NCBI RefSeq assembly: GCF_900129055.1
Contig: NZ_FQUZ01000004.1
Coordinates: 1-64,000, forward strand
Origin: Lampropedia hyalina DSM 16112
GTDB lineage: Bacteria > Pseudomonadota > Gammaproteobacteria > Burkholderiales > Burkholderiaceae_C
Direction: 5' to 3'
Length of the DNA: 64,000 nucleotides
Shown: positions 54,159 through 62,670 of the stretch, one piece after another
Position numbering within the stretch: position 1 is the stretch's first letter
Layout: each line of letters starts with the position of its first letter
Translations under genes and position numbers: made by a program
Notes under the pieces: generated by a model
What the model saw: only the letters and a program-made list of their open reading frames with translations
Told to the model about the DNA's origin: nothing
The model's database searches: none

Positions 54159-57100
54159 ATGACACGCTTTTTCGCCGATTTTTTCGCCAAGCGCGGCACC
54201 CCTGCCTGGCTGCTGGTGTCGCTGCTCATGCTGTGGGCCTTGCTGCACGGTATGCAGGCTCCGGCGCAGGCCGCCGAACCTGCCGATGCAGCGTCTGCCC
54301 CCACGGTGCGGGTGCGGCTGGTGGCAGACGAATCGATCCTGCCCGGCAAGCTCGACAAACTGCGCCACCAGGCGCGGCTGGCCGGTGTGCGGCTGGAGAC
54401 CGCCTACAGCCAAGGCATTCCGGGTGATACCGAAGCCGCCCGGCAGGCATGGCTGATGGATGCCGATCTGCTGGTGCTCGAAGCCAGTCTGCGCACCGCG
54501 CGCCAGCGTTTGCGGGTGCAACTGGGGCCTGTGCTCCAGCAGCCCCCACTGCGCTGGATGGATGCCAGTGTGCGCGATGCGGCTCACCACGGCCTGCCAC
54601 AGCCCCATGCCGATGCGCTGCTGGCCTATTACCAGAACGGCGGCGAGGCCAACTACCGCCACTTCTTCCAGTATCTGCGCCAGTGGCTGGCCGGGCAGTC
54701 CGTGGCCGATATTCCCGCCCCCGTGCGGTTGCCACCCGATGCCTGGTACCACCCCGATGCGCCCGGCGCATTCGAGCGTTTTGACGACTATCTGGCATGG
54801 GGGCACAGCAGCGGCGCAGGCCATGCCCCGCGCTGGAAGCCCGACAGCCCGCGCGTGGCCTTTGCCATCCATGCCAGCAGCCTGTCGAACATGCAGACGG
54901 CGGTGATCGATGCCGCCATCCGTCGCAGCGAAGCCCTGGGCCTGATGCCGGTGGCCTTCTGGTTCGATGCCGAGCAGCCGCAGGCACTCACCCGCATGCT
55001 GGCGGGGCAGGACATTCAGGTGCTCATCAACATGCAGCACATGGGCAATGCCGAGCAGCGCGTGCCTGAAATCGCCCAGTTGGGCATTCCCGTGCTGACC
55101 ACCATGAACCACCGCGACAGCAGCATCCAGGGCTGGCGCGACGCCGAAAGTGGCACTCCCAGCCGCATGGTCGCCCCCTTCATGGCCGTGTACGAAATCT
55201 GGGGCATGATCGATCCGCTGGTCATCAGCGCGCTGGAGCGTGGCGAACCGGCCCCCATCCCCGAACAACTGGATGCACTGCTGCACAAGGCCAGGCATCT
55301 GGCCGCCCTGCAAACCACGCCGCCAGCGGACAAACGCTTGGCACTGATGTTCTGGAACTACCCGCAGGGCGACCGCAACATCTCCGCCTCCAATCTCAAC
55401 GTCACCCGCAGTCTGGAAACGCTGCTGCCTGCGCTGGCACAGGCCGGCTACCGGGTGAGCGTGCAGCAGGAGCAGGAGATCATCGGCCAGGCGCAGGCCA
55501 TCATGCGCCCGCTCTACGCGCATGAGGCACTCGATGGCCTGCTGCAACAGAATCTGGCCGACACCCTGCCCGTGGCGCAGTATCGGCAGTGGCTGCAAGA
55601 TTTGCCGCCACGCCGCCATCAGGCCCTGCTGGAACGCTGGGGCGACCCGGCCAGCCACTGGGCGGTGCGCAGCATCGACGGCCAGCCGCACTTCATCATT
55701 CCACGCATCCAGTGGGGCAACCTGACCGTGCTGCCGCAAATGCCGCGCAGCGACGTGCAGGGCAAGGACTACCACGATGCCGCCGTGCCCCCCAGCCATT
55801 ACTATCTGGCCCATTACCTGTATCTGCGCGAAAAGCAGAAAATCCACGCGCTCATCCACTTTGGCACGCATGGCTCGCAGGAATGGCTGCCGGGCAAGGA
55901 TCGCGGCGTGGGGGCGGATGACTACCCGTTCCTGGCCGTGGGCGATATTCCCGTCATCTACCCCTACATCCAGGACAACCTGGGCGAAGCGGTGCAGGCC
56001 AAGCGGCGCGGGCGTGCGACCATCGTCAGCCACCAGACCCCACCTTTTGCCCCTTCCGCCCTGTACGACGAACTGGTGGCCCTGCACACGCTGATCCACG
56101 AATACCAGCAACTGGAAGAAGGCGCGGTGCGCGAACGCACCCGCCAGCAAATCCGGGAAGCGGTGCAGGCATCGCGCATGGACAAGGACCTGCAATGGGA
56201 TGCGCAGCGCATCGATGCCGACTTCGAGGGCTTTTTCGATGCCCTGCACGACCATCTGCACCAATTGGCCAACCAGAACATCCCTCTGGGACTGCACACC
56301 CTGGGCCAGCCTGCCAGTGACGAACACCGCTTGCTGACCGTCATGCAGCAACTGGGCGAACCATTGCAGACGCTGGCGCAGGCGTGGGAGCAGCAGCAGC
56401 CCATGCCATCGGGAGAACACCGTCACCATGCCCACGCTGCGCACACCCATCCCACACCCGGTCATGACCACGGGGCAGAGCCGTTTGCTGGCAGTTATGA
56501 AGACCTGAACCGCAGCGCGCCCTATCGCCTGCTGCACCACTACCTGCGCGAACACCCTGGGCAAACCTCGGAAACCGCCAAGCACCCCCTCATCGAGCGT
56601 GCCCGCGAACTCGACCGGGGCTTGCAGGACACGCAGGAAATCGAAAGCCTGCTGCTGGGGCTGTCAGGCCGCTATGTGCCGCCTGGCCCCGGCGGAGACC
56701 CGGTGCGTAACCCCGGCGTGCCCAGTGGCCGCAACCTCTACGCCTTCGAGCCGGACAAGCTGCCCACCCGGGCCGCCTACGAAGCCGCCGCCGAACAGTT
56801 GCAGGCCCTGATCGACGACTACCGCAGCCAGCATGATGGCCAGACCCCCACCAAACTGGCCTTCAGCCTGTGGTCGGTCGAAGCCATGCGCCATCTGGGC
56901 ATGGTGGAGAGCCAGATTCTGCACGCGCTGGGATTGCGTCCGGTATGGGACGACGGTGGCCGCGTGCGCGCACTGGAGATCATCCCGCGCGAGCAACTGG
57001 GGCGTGCCCGCATCGATGCGGTGGTACAGGTCACCGGAGCCTACCGCGACCAGTTCGACGGCTTCATGCGCCTGCTGGCACAGGCCATCGACGACATTGC

Positions 57101-58307
57101 GCAGCTCGATGAAGCCGACAATGCCGTGGCTGTCCACAGCCGCAAGACCTTCGCCAGCCTTCAGACGCAGGGCTTGGCGGCAGAGCGGGCGCAGGCTTTG
57201 TCGCGGGCACGCATCTTCTGCAACCAGCCGGGCGACTATGGTGTGGGGCTGGCCGATGCCACGCTTGACTCCACCGCCTGGGAGGACGATGCCCCGCTGG
57301 CACAGCAATACCTGTCCCGACTGCAATACGCCTATGCCGCCCCTGGCAAAACCGCACAGGCGCGCCAGCAGGGCCAGGTCGATGATGCCGACTGGGCGAT
57401 TGCCATCGGCAACGAACACCCCGGCATCAACCTGTATGCCGAACAGCTTCAGGGGGTGCAGGCGGCGGTGCTGGCGCGTTCCTCCAACACCTACGGCCTG
57501 CTGACCGGGGACGACCCGTTCCAGTTTCTGGGGGGCATGGCCCTGGCCATCCGCCACCTCGATGGCGAAAGTCCGGCCCTGTACATTGCCGATTTGCGCG
57601 ATTCCCGCGCCGGTCGCATGACCTCTGCCGCGCGCTTTCTGGCCGACGAGTTGCGCACCCGCTACGAAAACCCGCAGTGGATTGGAGCCATGCAGCAGGA
57701 AGGCTACGCGGGCACGGTCAATGTGCTCAAGGCCATCAACAACCTCTGGGGCTGGCAAGTCACCGACCCCGGCACAGTGCGCGGCGACCAGTGGCAGGCC
57801 CTGCACGATGTGTACATCAACGACCGTCGTGAACTGGGCATCAACGCGTGGTTCGAGCAGCACAACCCCACGGCCCAGGCGCAGGTCATCGAACGCATGG
57901 TGGAAGCCGTGCGCAAGGGCTACTGGCAGGCATCCGAACAGACCCAGCGTGAACTGGCCGAACGCTGGCAGACGCTGGTGGAACAGCACGATGTAGAGGT
58001 GCAGACGGATTCGCCCACCTGGCAGGCGGCGGTGCAGATGGGGGCAGGCTTTGGCTTGCAGGCCGGTGCGGGAGCCGAGGGTAGCGCACCACCACCCCAG
58101 GCCCAGACCTCTGAACCCCAAGAGGCCAGCACTGCACCCGCGAGCGCGAATGCCACCACCGTCAGCGGCCAGCTCATGGAGCCGGTGCCGCCCGCACCCC
58201 TGCCATCGCGCTGGGCCTTCTGGCTCTCGCTGGCCACGCTGCTGTTGGCCACTGCGGTGGGGGCTGTGCGGCAGCTTGGCTCTGCACCCCGATCCACAGC
58301 GGCCTGA
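54159..58307 (+). CDS. hmuS: Secreted, membrane-anchored CobN/BchH-like chelatase homologue (HmuS-like)
   Basis: This 1382-residue protein is homologous to CobN/BchH large chelatase subunits. The metal-site block IHFGTHGSQEWLPGKDRG lies near residue 566, followed by IPVIYPYIQDNLGEAVQAKR and VSHQTPP. Unlike CobN it carries a signal peptide or membrane anchor (WLLVSLLMLWALLHGMQAPAQA) and a C-terminal membrane helix (RWAFWLSLATLLLATAVGAV), so the body should be periplasmic. A His-rich insert (HRHHAHAAHTHPTPGHDHG, about residues 753-771) is unusual. HmuS of Bacteroidetes hmu operons shares this plan and removes iron from heme, and the next two genes match hmuT and hmuU. No other cobalamin genes are present. 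AGGAGG precedes the ATG at 54159; it lies 16 bp after the receptor. Confidence 0.87.
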   Translation: MTRFFADFFAKRGTPAWLLVSLLMLWALLHGMQAPAQAAEPADAASAPTVRVRLVADESILPGKLDKLRHQARLAGVRLETAYSQGIPGDTEAARQAWLMDADLLVLEASLRTARQRLRVQLGPVLQQPPLRWMDASVRDAAHHGLPQPHADALLAYYQNGGEANYRHFFQYLRQWLAGQSVADIPAPVRLPPDAWYHPDAPGAFERFDDYLAWGHSSGAGHAPRWKPDSPRVAFAIHASSLSNMQTAVIDAAIRRSEALGLMPVAFWFDAEQPQALTRMLAGQDIQVLINMQHMGNAEQRVPEIAQLGIPVLTTMNHRDSSIQGWRDAESGTPSRMVAPFMAVYEIWGMIDPLVISALERGEPAPIPEQLDALLHKARHLAALQTTPPADKRLALMFWNYPQGDRNISASNLNVTRSLETLLPALAQAGYRVSVQQEQEIIGQAQAIMRPLYAHEALDGLLQQNLADTLPVAQYRQWLQDLPPRRHQALLERWGDPASHWAVRSIDGQPHFIIPRIQWGNLTVLPQMPRSDVQGKDYHDAAVPPSHYYLAHYLYLREKQKIHALIHFGTHGSQEWLPGKDRGVGADDYPFLAVGDIPVIYPYIQDNLGEAVQAKRRGRATIVSHQTPPFAPSALYDELVALHTLIHEYQQLEEGAVRERTRQQIREAVQASRMDKDLQWDAQRIDADFEGFFDALHDHLHQLANQNIPLGLHTLGQPASDEHRLLTVMQQLGEPLQTLAQAWEQQQPMPSGEHRHHAHAAHTHPTPGHDHGAEPFAGSYEDLNRSAPYRLLHHYLREHPGQTSETAKHPLIERARELDRGLQDTQEIESLLLGLSGRYVPPGPGGDPVRNPGVPSGRNLYAFEPDKLPTRAAYEAAAEQLQALIDDYRSQHDGQTPTKLAFSLWSVEAMRHLGMVESQILHALGLRPVWDDGGRVRALEIIPREQLGRARIDAVVQVTGAYRDQFDGFMRLLAQAIDDIAQLDEADNAVAVHSRKTFASLQTQGLAAERAQALSRARIFCNQPGDYGVGLADATLDSTAWEDDAPLAQQYLSRLQYAYAAPGKTAQARQQGQVDDADWAIAIGNEHPGINLYAEQLQGVQAAVLARSSNTYGLLTGDDPFQFLGGMALAIRHLDGESPALYIADLRDSRAGRMTSAARFLADELRTRYENPQWIGAMQQEGYAGTVNVLKAINNLWGWQVTDPGTVRGDQWQALHDVYINDRRELGINAWFEQHNPTAQAQVIERMVEAVRKGYWQASEQTQRELAERWQTLVEQHDVEVQTDSPTWQAAVQMGAGFGLQAGAGAEGSAPPPQAQTSEPQEASTAPASANATTVSGQLMEPVPPAPLPSRWAFWLSLATLLLATAVGAVRQLGSAPRSTAA

Positions 58308-58340
58308 CATTTCTTCAACCGATTCCATCCCTTTGTTTCC

Positions 58341-58832
58341 ATGAACCTTCTTGAATCCAGCCTGTACGAACTGGCCGGCCTGTTTCTCGTGCCGGTGCTG
58401 TTGCTCATCCTGCTGTGCCTGCTCTATGCCTTTGCCACGCTGGGGGGCTTTCTGGTGGAGGCATGGCAGCGTCGCCAAGATTGCCATGTTTCGGCACTGG
58501 CGGCCTACCAGCGGCAGACCCAGGCCGTTGCCGACGACCTGGAGCTGTGGATCATCCGCCGCCTTGAATGGCTGCGCATCGTCTCGCGCACCACGCCCAT
58601 GCTGGGCTTGATTGCCACCATGATTCCGATGGGGCCAGCCCTGCTGGCTTTGGGCCGTGGCGACTCGGCCAGCGTGGGGGAGAATCTGGTGACCGCGTTC
58701 TCGGCGGTGATTCTGGCCCTGGTGGCCGCCAGCATCACCTTCTTCATCCTGACCGTGCGCCGCCGCTGGTTGTTGCAGGAATTGCGCGACCTGGAGCGCG
58801 AGGGCACATTGCCGGGCGTGCAGGGGAAATAG
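58341..58832 (+). CDS. hmuT: MotA/TolQ/ExbB-type proton channel protein (HmuT-like)
   Basis: This 163-residue inner-membrane protein has one N-terminal helix (LFLVPVLLLILLCLLYAFATLGGFLV), a cytoplasmic loop, and the ExbB/TolQ signature pair RTTPMLGLIATMIPMGPALLALG and AFSAVILALVAASITFFIL. It is shorter than ExbB or TolQ, as are HmuT-type members. It follows hmuS by 33 bp and precedes the DUF2149 gene by 3 bp. By analogy the two form a proton-driven motor for HmuS or the receptor. This HmuT is not the periplasmic heme-binding HmuT of Yersinia-type ABC systems. Confidence 0.85.
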   Translation: MNLLESSLYELAGLFLVPVLLLILLCLLYAFATLGGFLVEAWQRRQDCHVSALAAYQRQTQAVADDLELWIIRRLEWLRIVSRTTPMLGLIATMIPMGPALLALGRGDSASVGENLVTAFSAVILALVAASITFFILTVRRRWLLQELRDLEREGTLPGVQGK

Positions 58833-58835
58833 GCC

Positions 58836-59162
58836 ATGCGTTTCATCGAATCCGACGAGGCCGATGACCCGATTCTCTCCGTGGTGAACCTGATCGACCT
58901 GTTTCTGGTCGTCATCGGCATCCTGATGATCGTGGTGGCGAAGAACCCGCTGAATCCGTTTTCTGCCCACGAAGTGGTGGTGATCGAAAACCCCGGCCAG
59001 GCCGATATGCGCATGACCATCAAGAAGGGCGAGGAACTCACCCGCTACGAATCCAGCGGAGCCATTGGCGAGGGGCAGGGCATCAAGGCCGGCATCACCT
59101 ATCGGCTGGACGACGGGCGCATGGTGTATGTGCCCGAGGAGGCCGCGAAGCCGTCGCAGTGA
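58836..59162 (+). CDS. hmuU: DUF2149 protein, ExbD/TolR-like (HmuU-like)
   Basis: This 108-residue protein has one transmembrane helix with VVNLIDLFLVVIGILMIVVA, in which Asp21 sits where the protonatable Asp of ExbD and TolR lies. A periplasmic domain follows (ENPGQADMRMTIKKGEELTRYE, GIKAGITYRLDDGRMVYVPEE). This fits DUF2149, the partner of the short ExbB-like protein in hmu operons. It is the last gene of the operon and ends 9 bp from the convergent outer-membrane factor gene. It is not the ABC permease also named HmuU. Confidence 0.85.
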   Translation: MRFIESDEADDPILSVVNLIDLFLVVIGILMIVVAKNPLNPFSAHEVVVIENPGQADMRMTIKKGEELTRYESSGAIGEGQGIKAGITYRLDDGRMVYVPEEAAKPSQ

Positions 59163-59171
59163 GTGACGGCT

Positions 59172-60626
59172 TTATGGCTGGATGGCTGACGATACGCTGG
59201 CCGGTGCCTCGAACACCGTATCGCCCCCCAGGGCCTTGTACAGCGTGAGCTGGTTGGTGAGTTGGCTGAGGCGGTTGGCCGAGACGGTCAGTTCGGCATT
59301 GCGGCGGCTTTCCTGTGCGTCCAGCCAGTTTTTCAGCGTGGTGGCTCCGGCGCGGTAGCGTACCTCGTTGAGGGCTTCCACCTGGCGGGCGGCTTCGAGT
59401 TGTTCCTGTAGCAGGCCTGCCTGCGTCTGCAATTGCTGGCGTGCGCCCAGTGCGGTTTCCACTTCCTGCAATGCGGTGTAGAAGGTTTTCTGGAAGGCGA
59501 CGGATGCCGACTCATAGGTGGCGCGGGAGATGGCGTTGTTCAGGCGCATCTGTGTCTGGTTCAGGAACGGAAAGGCGAGGCTGGCTCCCAGTGTGCCGAT
59601 GGGGTTGGAGAGCAGGTTGCCCAGCGCGCTGCTGGAGCTGCCCACGCTGCTGGTGAGGCTGATGCTCGGGTAGTAGCTGGCGCGGGTGGCATCCCCATCG
59701 GCGAGGGTAGCGCGCAGTCGCGCTTCGGCGGCTTGCAGGTCGGGGCGGCGTTGCAGCACCTGGGCGGGCAGTCCGGCGGGAATGTCGGGCACGCGGCTTT
59801 GCGGCAGGGCCTGAGGTTCTGCGGGCAGCAGCAGGGCGATGCTTTCGCCCGAAGGCGGCTGGTTGAGCAGCACGGCCAGCGCGTTGAGGGTATTGACGCG
59901 CTCCTGGCGCAGTTGCACCAGTGCGGATTCCTGGCTGGCGACGCTGCGCCGCGCTTCCTGAAGCTCCAGCCCCGAGACACTGCCCGCATCGTACTGGGCC
60001 TGCACCAGTTGGCGGGTGCGTTGCACATGGGCAAGGCTTTGTTCGCCGCTGCGAATCTGCTCGTTCTGGTAGCCCAGTTGCCAGTACAGCGTGGCGACGT
60101 TGGCCACCAGCGTGAGGGCGGTGGTTTGCAGATCGGATTGCGAGGCCTGCACACGCCATTGCGCGGCATCGCGCTGGCTGGCGATCTTGCCCCACAGATC
60201 GACTTCATAGCTCAGGTTCAGCCCCACCGAGTAGCTGCGCCCGGTGCTGCCCGCATCGAAGTTGTGGCTGGCATTCGTGGAGGTGCTGGCCCCCAGGCTG
60301 GGGGTGGCGCGGTCGTCGGCCAGCCCGGCATTGAGGCGGGCGATCTGGATGTTCCATGCGGCCGTGACCAGATCGGGGTTCTGCTCCAGTGCCTGTGTGA
60401 CCAATTGGTCGAGGGTGGCATCCCCAAAGCGCGTCCACCACGCATCGTGCAGGGCGGCCTGGCGGATGGCCTGCTGGCTGGCTTCGCTGGCGGCACTCCA
60501 CTGCGCGGGGATGCGGGCATCGGGGGACTGGTAGCCGGTGTGCAGGCTGGTGCAGGCGGACAGCACCAGTGCCGCCAGTGCGGCAACCGGGGTGGAGAGG
60601 AGGCGGGAGGAGGGCATGGGTGGCAT
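59172..60626 (-). CDS. Outer-membrane factor lipoprotein, NodT family
   Basis: This 484-residue TolC-like channel has a lipoprotein signal (AALAALVLSACTSLHTGYQSP, lipobox LSAC with Cys25). The tandem helical repeats of the RND outer-membrane factor family are seen in two halves, with NPDLVTAAWNIQIARLNAGLADD, NLSYEVDLWGKIASQRDAAQW and RRPDLQAAEARLRATLADGDATRASYYPSISLTSS. It is third in the macA-macB-omf operon, 27 bp after macB. It would give the pump its outer-membrane exit. A second ATG nine bases on is possible. Confidence 0.9.
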   Translation of the reverse strand: MPPMPSSRLLSTPVAALAALVLSACTSLHTGYQSPDARIPAQWSAASEASQQAIRQAALHDAWWTRFGDATLDQLVTQALEQNPDLVTAAWNIQIARLNAGLADDRATPSLGASTSTNASHNFDAGSTGRSYSVGLNLSYEVDLWGKIASQRDAAQWRVQASQSDLQTTALTLVANVATLYWQLGYQNEQIRSGEQSLAHVQRTRQLVQAQYDAGSVSGLELQEARRSVASQESALVQLRQERVNTLNALAVLLNQPPSGESIALLLPAEPQALPQSRVPDIPAGLPAQVLQRRPDLQAAEARLRATLADGDATRASYYPSISLTSSVGSSSSALGNLLSNPIGTLGASLAFPFLNQTQMRLNNAISRATYESASVAFQKTFYTALQEVETALGARQQLQTQAGLLQEQLEAARQVEALNEVRYRAGATTLKNWLDAQESRRNAELTVSANRLSQLTNQLTLYKALGGDTVFEAPASVSSAIQP

Positions 60627-60653
60627 GGCAACAACGGGTAATGGGTGAATGGC

Positions 60654-62666
60654 TCAATCGCGCGAGAGGGCTTCGATGGGGTTGAGCCGTGCGGCACTGC
60701 GGGCGGGCAGGTAGCCGAACACGATGCCGATCAGCGAGGCACAGGCCACCGCCGCCATCATGGAGTTGGCCGAGAACGCGAGTGTGAAATCGCTGCTGAA
60801 GCGGGCAAACAGCGCGCCAAAGCCCAGCGCGATGCCGATGCCGATGATGCCGCCCAGCAGGCAGACCAGCACGGCTTCGATCAGGAACTGCTGCTGGATG
60901 TCGCTCTGGCGCGCGCCCACGGCCATGCGCACGCCGATCTCGCCGGTGCGCTCCGTCACCGACACCAGCATGATGTTCATCACGCCAATGCCGCCCACCA
61001 GCAGCGAGATGATGGCGATGGACGAAATCAGCAGCGTCATCGTGCGGGTGGTGCTCTCGATGGTCTGGCGGATGGTGTCCGAGTTCATCAGAAAAAAGTC
61101 CTGCCGTCCGTGCCGCTGGGTCAGAAGCTGGGTGATGCCGTTCTCTGCCGCGCTGTTGGAGGCACTGTCGCTGACGCGCACGGTGATGCTGCTGACGTAG
61201 TTCTGGCCAGAGATGCGGCTCATCACCGTGGTGTAGGGCACATAGATGGTGACGGAGTCGCGGTTCGGGCCGAACGCCACTTCCTGCGCTTGCAGCACAC
61301 CGATGATCTGCACCGGCACGCTGCCCAGGAACACCACTTGCCCGATGGGATTGGTGCTGCTCTCGCCAAAGAAGGTCTTGCGGGCGTTTTCGTCGATCAC
61401 CGCCACCTGCCTGCGCTCCTGCACCGCTGCGCGGTCGAACAGCGCGCCCGAGGCCAGGCCCATGCCCTTGACCTGGAAGAACTGCTCGCCCACGCCCTGA
61501 ATGCTGCCGCTGGCTTCGGTGTTGCCGTAGCGGATCGTGGCGTTGCTGTTCACGCTGGGGGTGACGCTGTCCACATAGCTTTGCTGGGCGAGTGCGTCGG
61601 CATCGCTGGCCACCAGCGTGCGGATGCGGTTGGCGGTGCGGTCGCCAAAGCCGGTGCCGGGGCGGATGTCGATGGTGTTGGTGCCGATGCTGCTGATGTT
61701 CTTCAGCACCTGCTGGCGCGAACCCTCGCCCAGCGCGACCACAGACACCACCGAGGCAATGCCGATGATGATGCCGAGCATGGTCAGGAAGGTGCGCAGC
61801 TTGTGCGCGTTCATGGCCAGCAGGGCCATGTGGAAGGCTTCGGAGAACCGCCCCAGGAACGCGCCCAGCCCTTCGTTGGTGGCCTGGTGGGCAATCGTTT
61901 TCTGTTTGCCAGTGGCGATCTGGCTGGACGTGGCATCGGGGGCCACAGCCTTGCGCCGGTCATCGACGATCTGGCCATCGTGCAGCTCGATGATGCGGTC
62001 GGCATGTTCCGCCACCTTCATGTCGTGCGTGACCAGAATCACGGTATGGCCTTCGGCGTGCAACTCGCCCAGAATCTTCATCACTTCGGCCCCGGAGGCC
62101 GAGTCCAGTGCGCCGGTGGGTTCGTCGGCCAGAATCACCTGCCCGCCGTTCATCAGCGCACGCGCAATCGAGACACGCTGCTGCTGCCCGCCCGAGAGCT
62201 TGCCGGGCGTGTGGCCCATGCGCTCACCCAGGCCCAGGCGTTGCAGCAACTGCGCGGAACGCGCGTTGCGCTGGGCTTCCTGCCGGCCCGCATAGATGGC
62301 GGGCACTTCCACGTTGCCTTGCGCCGTCAGATCCGACAGCAGGTGGTAACGCTGGAAGATGAAGCCGAAGTATTCGCGGCGCAACCGCGCCAGTTCGTCT
62401 GCTTCCAGATGGCCGGTCTCGCTGCCTGCCACCTGGTAGCTGCCCCGCGTGGGCTTGTCCAGACAGCCGAGAATGTTCATCAGCGTCGATTTGCCCGAAC
62501 CGGACTGGCCGACGATGGCCACCATCTCCCCGGCATGAATGCTCAGGTTGATGTCCTTGAGTACGGCAATGGTGTCATCGCCTGCCGGGAACTCGCGCCA
62601 GAGGTTGCGCACTTGCAGCAAAGGGGCTGCACCGGTGCGGGTGGGGGAGGTGTTGTGACCCTGCAT
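60654..62666 (-). CDS. macB: MacB-type ABC transporter
   Basis: This 670-residue protein has an N-terminal ABC domain with Walker A IVGQSGSGKSTLMNILG (about 54-70), the signature SGGQQQRVSIARAL, Walker B VILADEPTGALD and the H-loop VTHD. The C-terminal half has the MacB layout: one helix after the ATPase (LRTFLTMLGIIIGIASVVSVVALG), a large periplasmic domain and three further helices ending with NPIEALSRD. MacB drives tripartite export of macrolides, peptides, siderophores or porphyrins. It lies 4 bp after macA. Substrate is not evident. Confidence 0.93.
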   Translation of the reverse strand: MQGHNTSPTRTGAAPLLQVRNLWREFPAGDDTIAVLKDINLSIHAGEMVAIVGQSGSGKSTLMNILGCLDKPTRGSYQVAGSETGHLEADELARLRREYFGFIFQRYHLLSDLTAQGNVEVPAIYAGRQEAQRNARSAQLLQRLGLGERMGHTPGKLSGGQQQRVSIARALMNGGQVILADEPTGALDSASGAEVMKILGELHAEGHTVILVTHDMKVAEHADRIIELHDGQIVDDRRKAVAPDATSSQIATGKQKTIAHQATNEGLGAFLGRFSEAFHMALLAMNAHKLRTFLTMLGIIIGIASVVSVVALGEGSRQQVLKNISSIGTNTIDIRPGTGFGDRTANRIRTLVASDADALAQQSYVDSVTPSVNSNATIRYGNTEASGSIQGVGEQFFQVKGMGLASGALFDRAAVQERRQVAVIDENARKTFFGESSTNPIGQVVFLGSVPVQIIGVLQAQEVAFGPNRDSVTIYVPYTTVMSRISGQNYVSSITVRVSDSASNSAAENGITQLLTQRHGRQDFFLMNSDTIRQTIESTTRTMTLLISSIAIISLLVGGIGVMNIMLVSVTERTGEIGVRMAVGARQSDIQQQFLIEAVLVCLLGGIIGIGIALGFGALFARFSSDFTLAFSANSMMAAVACASLIGIVFGYLPARSAARLNPIEALSRD

Positions 62667-62670
62667 GGCA

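Noticed and set aside
54159-58307. Reading the CobN homologue as cobalamin-synthesis cobaltochelatase
   Set aside because: It has a signal peptide and a C-terminal membrane anchor, no cobS/cobT/cob genes nearby, and HmuT/HmuU-type neighbours.
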